From Cellulomonas sp. P24 (GTDB taxonomy: Bacteria > Actinomycetota > Actinomycetes > Actinomycetales > Cellulomonadaceae): DNA of 64,000 nucleotides. The notes beneath the pieces are model-generated. The model worked only from the letters and a program-made list of their open reading frames with translations, was not told the origin of the DNA and ran no database searches. The stretch covers positions 62,001-126,000 of the forward strand of contig NZ_JAJDFX010000002.1 in assembly GCF_024704385.1 (NCBI RefSeq), written 5' to 3'. Numbering within the stretch: position 1 is the stretch's first letter; the number at the start of each line of letters is the position of its first letter. The position numbers and the translations under genes are program-made. Positions 8,508 to 15,000 of the stretch are shown piece by piece.

Positions 8508-9392
8508 ATGGCCGCGGCCGGCGCCCGCATCAGGGTGCCGGTCGCGGTGGCGTGCAGGGTCCTGGGTCTGACGACGCAGGGGTACTACAAGTGGCTCAAG
8601 AACCCCGTGTCCCAACGGGACTGGGACGACGCCCACCTCATCGACGTCCTTTACGAGATCCATCAGGACGATGCGACGCTGGGCTACAGGTTCCTCACCG
8701 ACGAGCTGGCCGACGAGCACGGCATCGTCGTGGGCGAGAACCGCGTGCACCGGCTGTGTGGCATCGCCGGCATCTACGCCTCTCATGCGAAGAAGAAGAC
8801 CAGCAAGCCAGGTGCCACCGGCCCCGCTCCGCATGACGACCTCCTCGCGGTGGTTGACGAGCACGGCGTGGTCCGTCACGAGTTCGTCGCCGAGGCTCCC
8901 AACAAGGTCTGGTTGTGGGATATCTCCGAGCACCCCACGCGCGAGGGCAAGCTCTACATCTGCGCGATCAAGGACCTGTACTCCAACAAGATCGTGGGCT
9001 ACTCCATCGACTCGCGGATGAAGGCGTCGCTGGCGGTCTCAGCGATGCGGAACGCGATCGCCCTGCGCTCACCGGTGAGAACGATCTGTCACTCGGACAG
9101 GGGCGGTCAATTTCGCGCCAAGAAGACCCAGCGCCTGCTCGCGAACAACGGCCTGGTCGGTTCGATGGGCCGCTCATACGGAGCCGGCGACAACGCCAGC
9201 ATGGAGAGCTTCTTCTCCCTGCTCCAGAAGAACGTCCTGGACACCCGCCGCTGGGACACCCGCCAGGAGCTCCGGCTGGCGATGGTGACCTGGATCGAGA
9301 CCAAGTACAACCGTCGCCGCCGACAGCGCGCCCTGGGCAAGCTCACCCCCGTCGAGTTTGAGATGATCTACGCAGCCGCAGACGCGGCCTGA
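8508..9392 (+). CDS. IS3 transposase OrfB (DDE catalytic domain)
   Basis: 294 residues from the first ATG; in the fusion product the frame continues from the slippery site at 8484. HTH_21-like region, then an rve DDE integrase core: first Asp in K-V-W-L-W-D-I-S, second Asp in C-H-S-D-R-G-G-Q-F, and Glu in N-A-S-M-E-S-F-F. All three catalytic acids are present and the frame is uninterrupted, so the element may still be active. The frame is -1 relative to orfA, consistent with production as an OrfAB fusion. Confidence 0.93.
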   Translation: MAAAGARIRVPVAVACRVLGLTTQGYYKWLKNPVSQRDWDDAHLIDVLYEIHQDDATLGYRFLTDELADEHGIVVGENRVHRLCGIAGIYASHAKKKTSKPGATGPAPHDDLLAVVDEHGVVRHEFVAEAPNKVWLWDISEHPTREGKLYICAIKDLYSNKIVGYSIDSRMKASLAVSAMRNAIALRSPVRTICHSDRGGQFRAKKTQRLLANNGLVGSMGRSYGAGDNASMESFFSLLQKNVLDTRRWDTRQELRLAMVTWIETKYNRRRRQRALGKLTPVEFEMIYAAADAA

Positions 9393-9408
9393 GAACCATC
9401 AACCCCGA

Positions 9409-9434
9409 GTGTCAACCAGACCGGGGGCAGTCCC
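9409..9434. repeat. IS3 right terminal inverted repeat
   Basis: Reverse complement of the left end with one mismatch; begins GTGTCAACC and ends GCAGTCCC. It marks the junction with the truncated integrase gene. Confidence 0.92.
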
Positions 9435-9707
9435 AAGAGGCTGACCTGACGCGCTGCGCCGATCCCGCAGCCACACATCGGCGTACTCCTGCAGTGCCAT
9501 CCGCCGAGCCAGAACCGCGGGACGCAGCACATGGTCCTCCAGGGCGGTGCGCTGACGCGCCAACCACGCGTCCGCATCCACCCGCCGGGCGAACGTCTCC
9601 GGCGCCTTCACCCACACCTGCGGGTCAGTGCCGGGCACCGTGTATCTGGCCCGGTAACGACCCGAGCCCAGCCGCTCGACACTGCCAAAACCTGAGCGCC
9701 TGCGCAT
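9435..9707 (-). pseudogene. N-terminal fragment of a phage-type tyrosine integrase, truncated by the IS
   Basis: Reading leftwards from the ATG at 9707, about 91 residues match the N-terminal part of actinophage integrases: the F-G-S-V-E-R-L-G-S-G-R-Y-R-A-R-Y opening, a D-A-D-A-W-L-A motif and the beginning of the core-binding domain (Q-E-Y-A-D-V-W-L). The frame then runs into the IS3 right end at 9434. The catalytic domain is not found on the other side of the IS (before 8133), so a deletion accompanied or followed the insertion. It is distinct from the intact integrase at 9929 and points left, away from the att site. Confidence 0.8.
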
Positions 9708-9856
9708 GCCCCCCGCCCAGCGTCGTGGAATAACGTGGAATAGGCCACCATACGCGTCGTTCACTACCACGCCCCAAGGTTCCACCGTACAACCTGGTCA
9801 GAGGCACAATCTGCGAACACGGAGACGTCCGGTTCCGCACCCCTGCAGCACTGAAA

Positions 9857-9895
9857 GACGGTTCGAATCCCACTCGGGGCACCCTTCTGACCTGC
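9857..9895. other. left attachment site (att), tRNA 3'-end-like
   Basis: Contains TTCGAATCCCACTCGGGGC, which looks like the T-loop and acceptor 3' strand of a tRNA gene, followed by ACCCTTCTGACCTGC. The same run recurs at 18498-18537 in the same orientation. The 5' strand of the T stem (GACGG) cannot pair with CCCAC, so this is not an intact tRNA gene. Confidence 0.85.
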
Positions 9896-9901
9896 GCAAA
9901 C
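9887..9901. repeat. 15-bp inverted repeat, left copy
   Basis: CTGACCTGCGCAAAC spans the junction between the left att repeat and the element interior. Its exact reverse complement is at 18441-18455, just inside the right att site. Likely a core-type integrase or excisionase binding site. Confidence 0.6.
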
Positions 9902-9910
9902 GCAAGTCTT

Positions 9911-9926
9911 GTCCCCACGTGGGGAC
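9911..9926. promoter_or_regulatory. perfect 16-bp palindrome upstream of integrase
   Basis: GTCCCCACGTGGGGAC lies immediately before the integrase start. A looser pair TCCCCAT/ATGGGGA (9934-9957) follows, and GTCCCCATTGGGGAC recurs at 18383-18397 near the other end. Possible operator or arm-type site shared by the integrase and excisionase. Confidence 0.5.
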
Positions 9927-9928
9927 AA

Positions 9929-11137
9929 ATGTGTCCCCATGAGATGCACCATGGGGAGGTGGCGAGCATCGAGAAGCGCGTTCGCGGGGACGGCACCGTG
10001 GCCTTCCGGGTGGTGTGGCGCGACCCCACACAGCCGGGTCGGCAGTCGATGACGTTCGATGATCGACGCCAGGCCGAGCAGACGATCAAGCTGCTCGATT
10101 CGAACGGGCAGCGGCTCACGCTCGCCATCGAAGTGGCCAACGCGATCCGCCAGGGCGGCCCGACGGTCGAGGACGTGGTGCGCGAGCACATCGATCTGCT
10201 CAACCGCGTCGGGGAGGACACGCGGTCCGGGTACCGGGGCCGGGCGCGGGACCACATCACTCCGCATCTCGGCGCCCTGCCGGTCAAGGCGCTCACGTGG
10301 CAGCAGGTGACGCTGTGGATCCGCGAGCTGCAGACCAAGGGGCTCTCACACAAGTCGATCGCCAACATCCACGGGCTGCTGTCGGCGTCGATGAACACCG
10401 CGGTCCGCCTCGGGTACCGGGCGGACAACCCGTGCGCGGCCGTGCGACTCCCCCGCAGCCAGCGGGCCGGCGACGACATGGTGGTCCTCGAGCCCGAGGA
10501 GCTCGACCTCATCCTGGACAACCTGGTCGAGCACTACCGGCCGTTCATCATCACGCTCGTCGGGACCGGCATGCGCTTCGGCGAGGCGACCGCGCTGCAC
10601 GTCGAGGACCTCTCCCTGGACGCCCACCCGCCGACCATCCGCATCAACAAGGCCTGGAAGCAGGACGGGGACCGCCAGCCGTACATCGGAGCACCGAAGT
10701 CCGCCCGGTCACGGCGGACGATCTCGCTCTCACCCGACCTCACCGAGATGCTGCGCGACCTCACGGCGAGCAAGCGCGGGACAGACCTGGTGTTCGTCAA
10801 CCTCGCGGGACGCCCGATCCGCAACAACACCTTCTGGGCGACCAACTGGACGCCAGCGATCCTCCGGGCGCAGAACCCCGTCGACGAGAACGGTGCGCCC
10901 GACCTCGACGCGAGGCGTCTGACGAAACGGCCGCGGATCCACGACCTGCGGCACACCCACGCGAGCTGGATGCTTGCCGAGGGGATGGACATGTTCACCC
11001 TGTCCCGGCGGCTGGGGCACGAGACCTACGCCACGACGGACTCGCGGTACAGCCACATGATGCCGGCGCAGCAGTTGGTGGCGGCGCACGTAGCGGCGGC
11101 GGCGCTGGCGAGGCTCCGAACGCGCACGCCCGAGTGA
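9929..11137 (+). CDS. int: tyrosine recombinase / integrase of the IME
   Basis: 402 residues from the first ATG; a GTG at 9959 (V-A-S-I-E-K-R) fits the usual N-terminus of this family and may be the true start. N-terminal arm-binding region, SAM-like core-binding domain (about 70-150), catalytic domain with R216 (G-T-G-M-R-F-G-E), H338 and R341 (H-D-L-R-H-T-H), H364 (L-G-H-E) and nucleophile Y374. All catalytic residues are present. It sits directly inside the left att repeat, as expected for the enzyme that integrates and, with an excisionase, excises the element. Confidence 0.93.
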   Translation: MCPHEMHHGEVASIEKRVRGDGTVAFRVVWRDPTQPGRQSMTFDDRRQAEQTIKLLDSNGQRLTLAIEVANAIRQGGPTVEDVVREHIDLLNRVGEDTRSGYRGRARDHITPHLGALPVKALTWQQVTLWIRELQTKGLSHKSIANIHGLLSASMNTAVRLGYRADNPCAAVRLPRSQRAGDDMVVLEPEELDLILDNLVEHYRPFIITLVGTGMRFGEATALHVEDLSLDAHPPTIRINKAWKQDGDRQPYIGAPKSARSRRTISLSPDLTEMLRDLTASKRGTDLVFVNLAGRPIRNNTFWATNWTPAILRAQNPVDENGAPDLDARRLTKRPRIHDLRHTHASWMLAEGMDMFTLSRRLGHETYATTDSRYSHMMPAQQLVAAHVAAAALARLRTRTPE

Positions 11138-11197
11138 CAGCACCACGCCGCCGGGCCAGAACAAGGTGCGCAAACTCGAATCAATCCCGGGTCCTAG

Positions 11198-11431
11198 AAC
11201 TCACAGGGCTCTTGGACCCGACTCCCGCTCCAAGACCTACGAGCCTGGCGGGCCCAAGTCCTGGCCTACTTCGACACCGCCGGCCTGAGCAACGGCGGGA
11301 CCGAAGCCATCAACCTCATCATCGAGAAGACCCAGCGCCTAGCCGACGGCTTCCGCACCTTCGACCACTACCGACTACGCATCCCGCTCGCCGCCTCCGG
11401 CACCCGCCCCTGGAGGGTCAACCACGCTTGA
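11198..11431 (+). pseudogene. C-terminal relic of an ISL3-family transposase
   Basis: Translated in the phase of 11252, the sequence reads A-Q-V-L-A-Y-F-D-T, then S-N-G-G-T-E-A-I-N-L-I-I-E-K-T, then F-R-T-F-D-H-Y-R-L-R-I, ending at TGA 11429-11431. This is the conserved C-terminal end of ISL3 transposases (final E of the DDE motif in the T-E-A-I-N run). An in-frame TAG at 11195-11197 closes it upstream and nothing earlier is recognisable, so only the tail remains. It fills most of the gap between the integrase and the TIR-ATPase gene. Confidence 0.82.
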
Positions 11432-11467
11432 GTCCGAAGAACCCTGTATTCGGGTAGGTGCAGACGC

Positions 11468-13099
11468 CTACAACTCCGGGGTGTCAACCCCGCTGCGATC
11501 CAGCTCCTCTGTGGCGTTCCCCTCGTCCGCTGGCTCGTCAGCCTCTCCGCCGACCGCAGGCAATGAGAGAAGCTTCTCCTGAAGCAGGTCGGCCACCTCA
11601 TCCAGGGAGCGGTTGCCTAGGCTGATGTGGCCCACAGTGTCCGGAAGCCCAACCATGGCGGGACGAGCGCTGCCAACAACGAGCGGGAGCAAGTAGTCGT
11701 CGGTTCGCTTGACCGCGGCACCCTTTCCTACCTCGAACTCGAAGACAGCCCAATCCTTCTCAGGGTAGTGCTCTGAAAGGCAGACAATCATGAACTGCGC
11801 ATCCTGGCTATACACCCGCCCCAACTCCTTGCGCAGATCTTTTCCCCAAAGATGGGCCTGCTGGTCGAAGTCATAGTACACTTCGAGGCCCCGCGACTCG
11901 AGCGCCTTTACGAGTTCGACTACAATCGGTCTGTCTTCGCCAGCAAATGACACAGCAACGTCATATTCGTAGCCGACGCGACGAATGTTCACCTGCGACC
12001 TAACTCGCGCGAAGTCGAGGTGATCAAGGTAGAAGCGAAAAACGGGGTCATCAATTGTCAGAGTGTCGTTCTCATAGAGCAGAATGTCTGACAGGCTATT
12101 CTCCTCGATCACCGCGGGTAGATTGTTCATCGCACGATAGAAACTGTTCCGCTGTCGAGACTTCTGCCGCGCATCCTGGCTCCCGACGATGCTGTGATAG
12201 AGCTCATCTTTCGAGATCTGCTGCTTCCCCGTCCGCGCGACGCGCTCGACGATGCGGAAGTACGTATCATGGACCGATCGAGCCTGACGTCGCCCGCGGG
12301 CGAGGTTCACGACCTTGGATAGATACCGCCCGTCGTACTGCCGTACCACGGCCTCCCTGATTAACGGCAGTTCAATTGCGACCTCGACTTCGGGCTCGAC
12401 CGTGTGGAGAACGTCGGCAGAGATGCACGCAATTCTGCAGATTGCCTGGAGAATCGAGGGCGACCCCTGGGCCGCCCCAACGGCGGTCTGAACGCTCTCG
12501 GCGCTCATGCGGATATTGAGCGCTTCGCACCCTTTTGCAATCAGAGCCTCCATGAAGGACCCGTCTTGCGATCCGAGCCGCCAAACGTCGTTCCGGATTG
12601 CCAACTCTGGATCTAGTCCCAGGATTTCCTCACCGGTCTTGGCAATACCGATCATGAAGAAGCGGATACCTAACTCGTGCCAGAGCTTCAAGAGGCCGGC
12701 AAGTTCAGTCCTGGCGTTGAGCGTCAAGTGGTGAACGTCGTCGATTGCGATGATCTCGTACGCCTTAAGCCACGGCTCGATCTCGCCAAGATCGGCTTCG
12801 ACATCAAACTCCATCGCCAGCACGTCGAGGATGCTCGGCGAGTTGCTGTAGCGCCGTCCGCTGAACATGTGAACGCGAGAGCCGTCGAGGCCGAGAGCTC
12901 CCAGGGCCCGGTGTGCGACCGTTGACTTCCCGATACCCGAAGGGCCGACCAGAGTGACGTGCTTCCCCGCCGTGGCCAACGAGCCCTTCAGTTGCTGCGC
13001 CTCTCGCGGGGGCACGTATGTGACCTCTGGCAATCCGGCCTCGTTGAAGACAGCATCGAGACGGTATGAAGGCCTGGTCGGCGGTGGCGGGATGGTCAT
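11468..13099 (-). CDS. P-loop ATPase with C-terminal TIR domain, putative anti-phage NADase
   Basis: 543 residues. AAA/STAND-like NTPase: Walker A G52-x-x-G-x-G-K-S-T60, Walker B I-I-A-I-D120-D121. A helical/winged-helix region (about 240-365) includes D-P-V-F-R-F-Y-L, reminiscent of archaeal-type ATPases. A TIR domain follows (about 378-515): Y-D-V-A-V-S-F-A-G-E-D, L-W-G-K-D-L, then W450 with E454 four residues later, where bacterial TIR NADases have their catalytic Glu. Family knowledge: TIR effectors degrade NAD+ or make cyclic ADP-ribose signals upon phage sensing. No dedicated sensor repeats are visible. Lower GC than its neighbours and location inside the IME point to horizontal transfer. 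No clear ribosome site, so it may be leaderless. Confidence 0.85.
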   Translation of the reverse strand: MTIPPPPTRPSYRLDAVFNEAGLPEVTYVPPREAQQLKGSLATAGKHVTLVGPSGIGKSTVAHRALGALGLDGSRVHMFSGRRYSNSPSILDVLAMEFDVEADLGEIEPWLKAYEIIAIDDVHHLTLNARTELAGLLKLWHELGIRFFMIGIAKTGEEILGLDPELAIRNDVWRLGSQDGSFMEALIAKGCEALNIRMSAESVQTAVGAAQGSPSILQAICRIACISADVLHTVEPEVEVAIELPLIREAVVRQYDGRYLSKVVNLARGRRQARSVHDTYFRIVERVARTGKQQISKDELYHSIVGSQDARQKSRQRNSFYRAMNNLPAVIEENSLSDILLYENDTLTIDDPVFRFYLDHLDFARVRSQVNIRRVGYEYDVAVSFAGEDRPIVVELVKALESRGLEVYYDFDQQAHLWGKDLRKELGRVYSQDAQFMIVCLSEHYPEKDWAVFEFEVGKGAAVKRTDDYLLPLVVGSARPAMVGLPDTVGHISLGNRSLDEVADLLQEKLLSLPAVGGEADEPADEGNATEELDRSGVDTPEL

Positions 13100-13372
13100 G
13101 CAAGCAACTTACTGAATGTGAACGCGTCCCGTGGGCGAACTCCCCGGCGCGTTGGCCCCGGACTCGCACCCCCCTTCGGGCGAGGACAGATCGCAACCGA
13201 GGCCGTGCGCACTCAGCGGTGCAAGAAGAGTCTGAACCGATGAGGCTGAACCGATGAGTCTGCTCTCCGTGTCCGGGCTCCTACGCTGAGCGAAGGCGCG
13301 CTGGCGGTCGGGGAGTTCGTCGGGCAGACGCGGCCGGGCCCTCTGCAGGCACTCCGCCGTTACGCTCGATGC

Positions 13373-14086
13373 GTGATCGTCACCGCTGCGGAGCAGGCCA
13401 ACGCCTCGTCATGGACCTGGCTGGAGGTATACGGGCCGACGATCGGCTTCATAGGGGTGCTCCTGGCGGGCTGGCTCGGGAGCCGGTGGAGAACCAAGGC
13501 GGATCACCGGCTGGAAATCCGTCAGAAGTCGCTCAGCCGCTTCGAGGAGTCCGTCGAACTGATCACGCGCGTTCAGGTGGACTTCCGCGAGTTCACTTCG
13601 AACGCACCGCGCGGCGGCGATGACCCGAAGGCCGACAGCCTGGCTGGCGATGCAGTCGACCGGATCCTCAAGGGCACCAACGAAATCCGCCTCATCGGCG
13701 TCTTCCTGCGACTCGTTGCCTCGCCAGCGGTCGTGACGGCGTATGAGAAGTTCAACCCGCGCATCGACGAGTACCTCCGGGAGGTGACTCGGCAACTCAA
13801 GTCGGACGGGGTGTTCCGCGGCAAGCCTGCCCAGGAGTTCGAAGATGACCTTGACGACCTGATCCAGCACTACGTTGACACCCTCCGTGCCGACCTTGGG
13901 TTGAGGGCTGTGGCGTGGCGGCTTCAGCCCACGCCTCCCATCCCACCGGCTGCGTCGGTGCCTATCGCTCACGATTTCACTGCCCCGGATGCAACTGCGA
14001 CGGACGTCACATTGCCAGATCCTCCGCCGTCCCCTCCGCGGCGTGAGGACGTTGGCGGCGACTGGCCAGGCCCTCAGGACTCATAG
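13373..14086 (+). CDS. membrane-anchored protein of unknown function
   Basis: 237 residues, not recognised. One membrane helix near the N-terminus (about residues 22-38, G-F-I-G-V-L-L-A-G-W-L-G), then a charged helical cytoplasmic region (about 42-185) and a proline-rich, disordered tail. The arrangement (one helix followed by a long helical domain) is common among mobile-element proteins of unknown role. It is divergent from the TIR-ATPase gene across a 273-bp gap in which no gene is visible, and its 3' end overlaps the YoeB gene tail by 13 bp on the opposite strand. Start is GTG. Confidence 0.55.
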   Translation: MIVTAAEQANASSWTWLEVYGPTIGFIGVLLAGWLGSRWRTKADHRLEIRQKSLSRFEESVELITRVQVDFREFTSNAPRGGDDPKADSLAGDAVDRILKGTNEIRLIGVFLRLVASPAVVTAYEKFNPRIDEYLREVTRQLKSDGVFRGKPAQEFEDDLDDLIQHYVDTLRADLGLRAVAWRLQPTPPIPPAASVPIAHDFTAPDATATDVTLPDPPPSPPRREDVGGDWPGPQDS

Positions 14087-14349
14087 TGGTACCGACAGGC
14101 GGCGATGCGGATCTCGTCGCCGGCCACCTTGTAGATCAGGCGGTGCTCGTCGGTGATGCGCCGTGACCAGTACCCGTGCAGGCCGTGCTTGAGGGCCTCG
14201 GGCTTGCCGATTCCCTCGTGCGGGGTCCCGCTGGCGGCGCCGCGGGCGATGTCCTTGATGAGGTCGTTGATGCGCTTGACGACGCGGCGGTCCTGGGTCT
14301 GCCAGTACAGGTAGTCGGCCCAGGCGTCGGAGTCCCAGACGTACCTCAT
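14074..14349 (-). CDS. yoeB: YoeB-type mRNA interferase toxin
   Basis: 91 residues, close to the E. coli YoeB length. The C-terminal half carries the family signature G-Y-W-S-R-R-I-T-D-E-H-R-L-I-Y and ends A-C-R-Y-H-Y-E-S. Probable catalytic residues by family comparison: E51, R70, H88, Y89. YoeB is a ribosome-dependent endoribonuclease neutralised by YefM. Its ATG overlaps the antitoxin stop as ATGA, giving tight coupling. It likely stabilises the element or responds to stress or infection. Confidence 0.93.
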   Translation of the reverse strand: MRYVWDSDAWADYLYWQTQDRRVVKRINDLIKDIARGAASGTPHEGIGKPEALKHGLHGYWSRRITDEHRLIYKVAGDEIRIAACRYHYES

Positions 14350-14597
14350 TCGGCCAGCTCGTGCTCCGCCCCGGCGCCGGACTCCAGTCGCTCGATCGAG
14401 GCGAGCAGGCGGCGGGCGTTGGCCGGGTTCTGCAGCAGGTAGGCCGTCTCCTTGAGGGACTCGTAGTCCGCCAGGGACAAGATCACGACCGGTTCGTGGC
14501 CGGCGCGGGTGATCACGACCTCCTCGCGATCGGCCAGCACTCCGTCGAGCACCTCGGCATACCGGGCCCGCGACTGCGAGTACGTCATGGTCTTCAC
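14346..14597 (-). CDS. yefM: YefM/Phd-family antitoxin
   Basis: 83 residues from the GTG at 14597, chosen because GGAGG lies six bases upstream and the resulting K-T-M-T-Y-S N-terminus matches YefM proteins; the ATG at 14588 is the alternative. N-terminal DNA-binding/dimer domain, then E-T-A-Y-L-L-Q-N-P-A-N-A-R-R-L-L, which is the diagnostic YefM helix that wraps YoeB. It binds its own promoter: two TGTACA-core sites lie 18 bases upstream. Confidence 0.93.
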   Translation of the reverse strand: MKTMTYSQSRARYAEVLDGVLADREEVVITRAGHEPVVILSLADYESLKETAYLLQNPANARRLLASIERLESGAGAEHELAE

Positions 14598-14614
14598 CGC
14601 ACACCTCCGATGGC

Positions 14615-14632
14615 TGTACAAGAAACTGTACG
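14615..14632. promoter_or_regulatory. YefM-type operator, two TGTACA-core sites
   Basis: TGTACA at 14615-14620 and TGTACG at 14627-14632, twelve bases apart, directly upstream of yefM. The E. coli yefM-yoeB operator is built from adjacent palindromes with a TGTACA core, so autoregulation is likely conserved. Confidence 0.75.
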
Positions 14633-15000
14633 TCGACCGTGTCGGTTCGCCAAGTCACCCCTCGCGATGACGAGGCGCCCCGCGGCGTCATCGCGCCCTC
14701 GCGCGGCGGCCGATAGCAGAACCGATGACGAACGCACGGAGGGCCCGCCGCCTGTGCCCGTCATCGTCTCGCTGACCTGCGCCTTCACGGCCGTCATCGC
14801 CGTGACTATCGCCCCTGAGCAGCCTTGCCTCGCATGTTGCAGGTGAATCCGCATACCTGCTCGTAGGAACCCATCGCGCATCCGGCGCCCGGGGACCCGA
14901 TCTTCTGCCCGTTCGCTGCACACCTGCTGGTAGAGGCGCTCACACCGGTCCGGGTGGCGGCGCGCGGTGGCGTGGGGTCGGTGAGGGGAGGTGAGTCGCG
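14633..15000. other. non-coding stretch before the relaxase gene; candidate oriT
   Basis: No convincing gene. It contains an inverted repeat GCAGGT (14839-14844)/ACCTGC (14855-14860) and two direct 16-mers, 14851-14866 and 14918-14933, identical at 14 positions. Inverted and direct repeats just upstream of a MobF relaxase gene are the usual place for the transfer origin. The nick site cannot be read from sequence alone. GGGAGGTGAG before 15001 is the relaxase ribosome site. Confidence 0.4.

Larger units (their letters stand above)
8133..9434 (+). mobile_element. IS3-family insertion sequence, complete
   Basis: 1302 bp, bounded by 26-bp terminal inverted repeats (8133-8158 and 9409-9434, one mismatch). 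It contains the two overlapping-phase orfA and orfB genes typical of IS3 and a -1 frameshift heptamer. No direct target repeat is evident next to the ends (ACC on the left, AAG on the right), so flanking DNA was probably rearranged after insertion. Its right end lies inside a remnant integrase gene. Confidence 0.9.

Noticed and set aside
9771-9881. Complete tRNA gene at the left att site
   Set aside because: GCCCC at 9771 is too far (about 110 bases) from the acceptor 3' strand and the T stem does not pair; no D or anticodon arm fits.
14594-14923. Small minus-strand gene upstream of yefM
   Set aside because: Overlaps the operator and has no ribosome site, motif or hydrophobic pattern.
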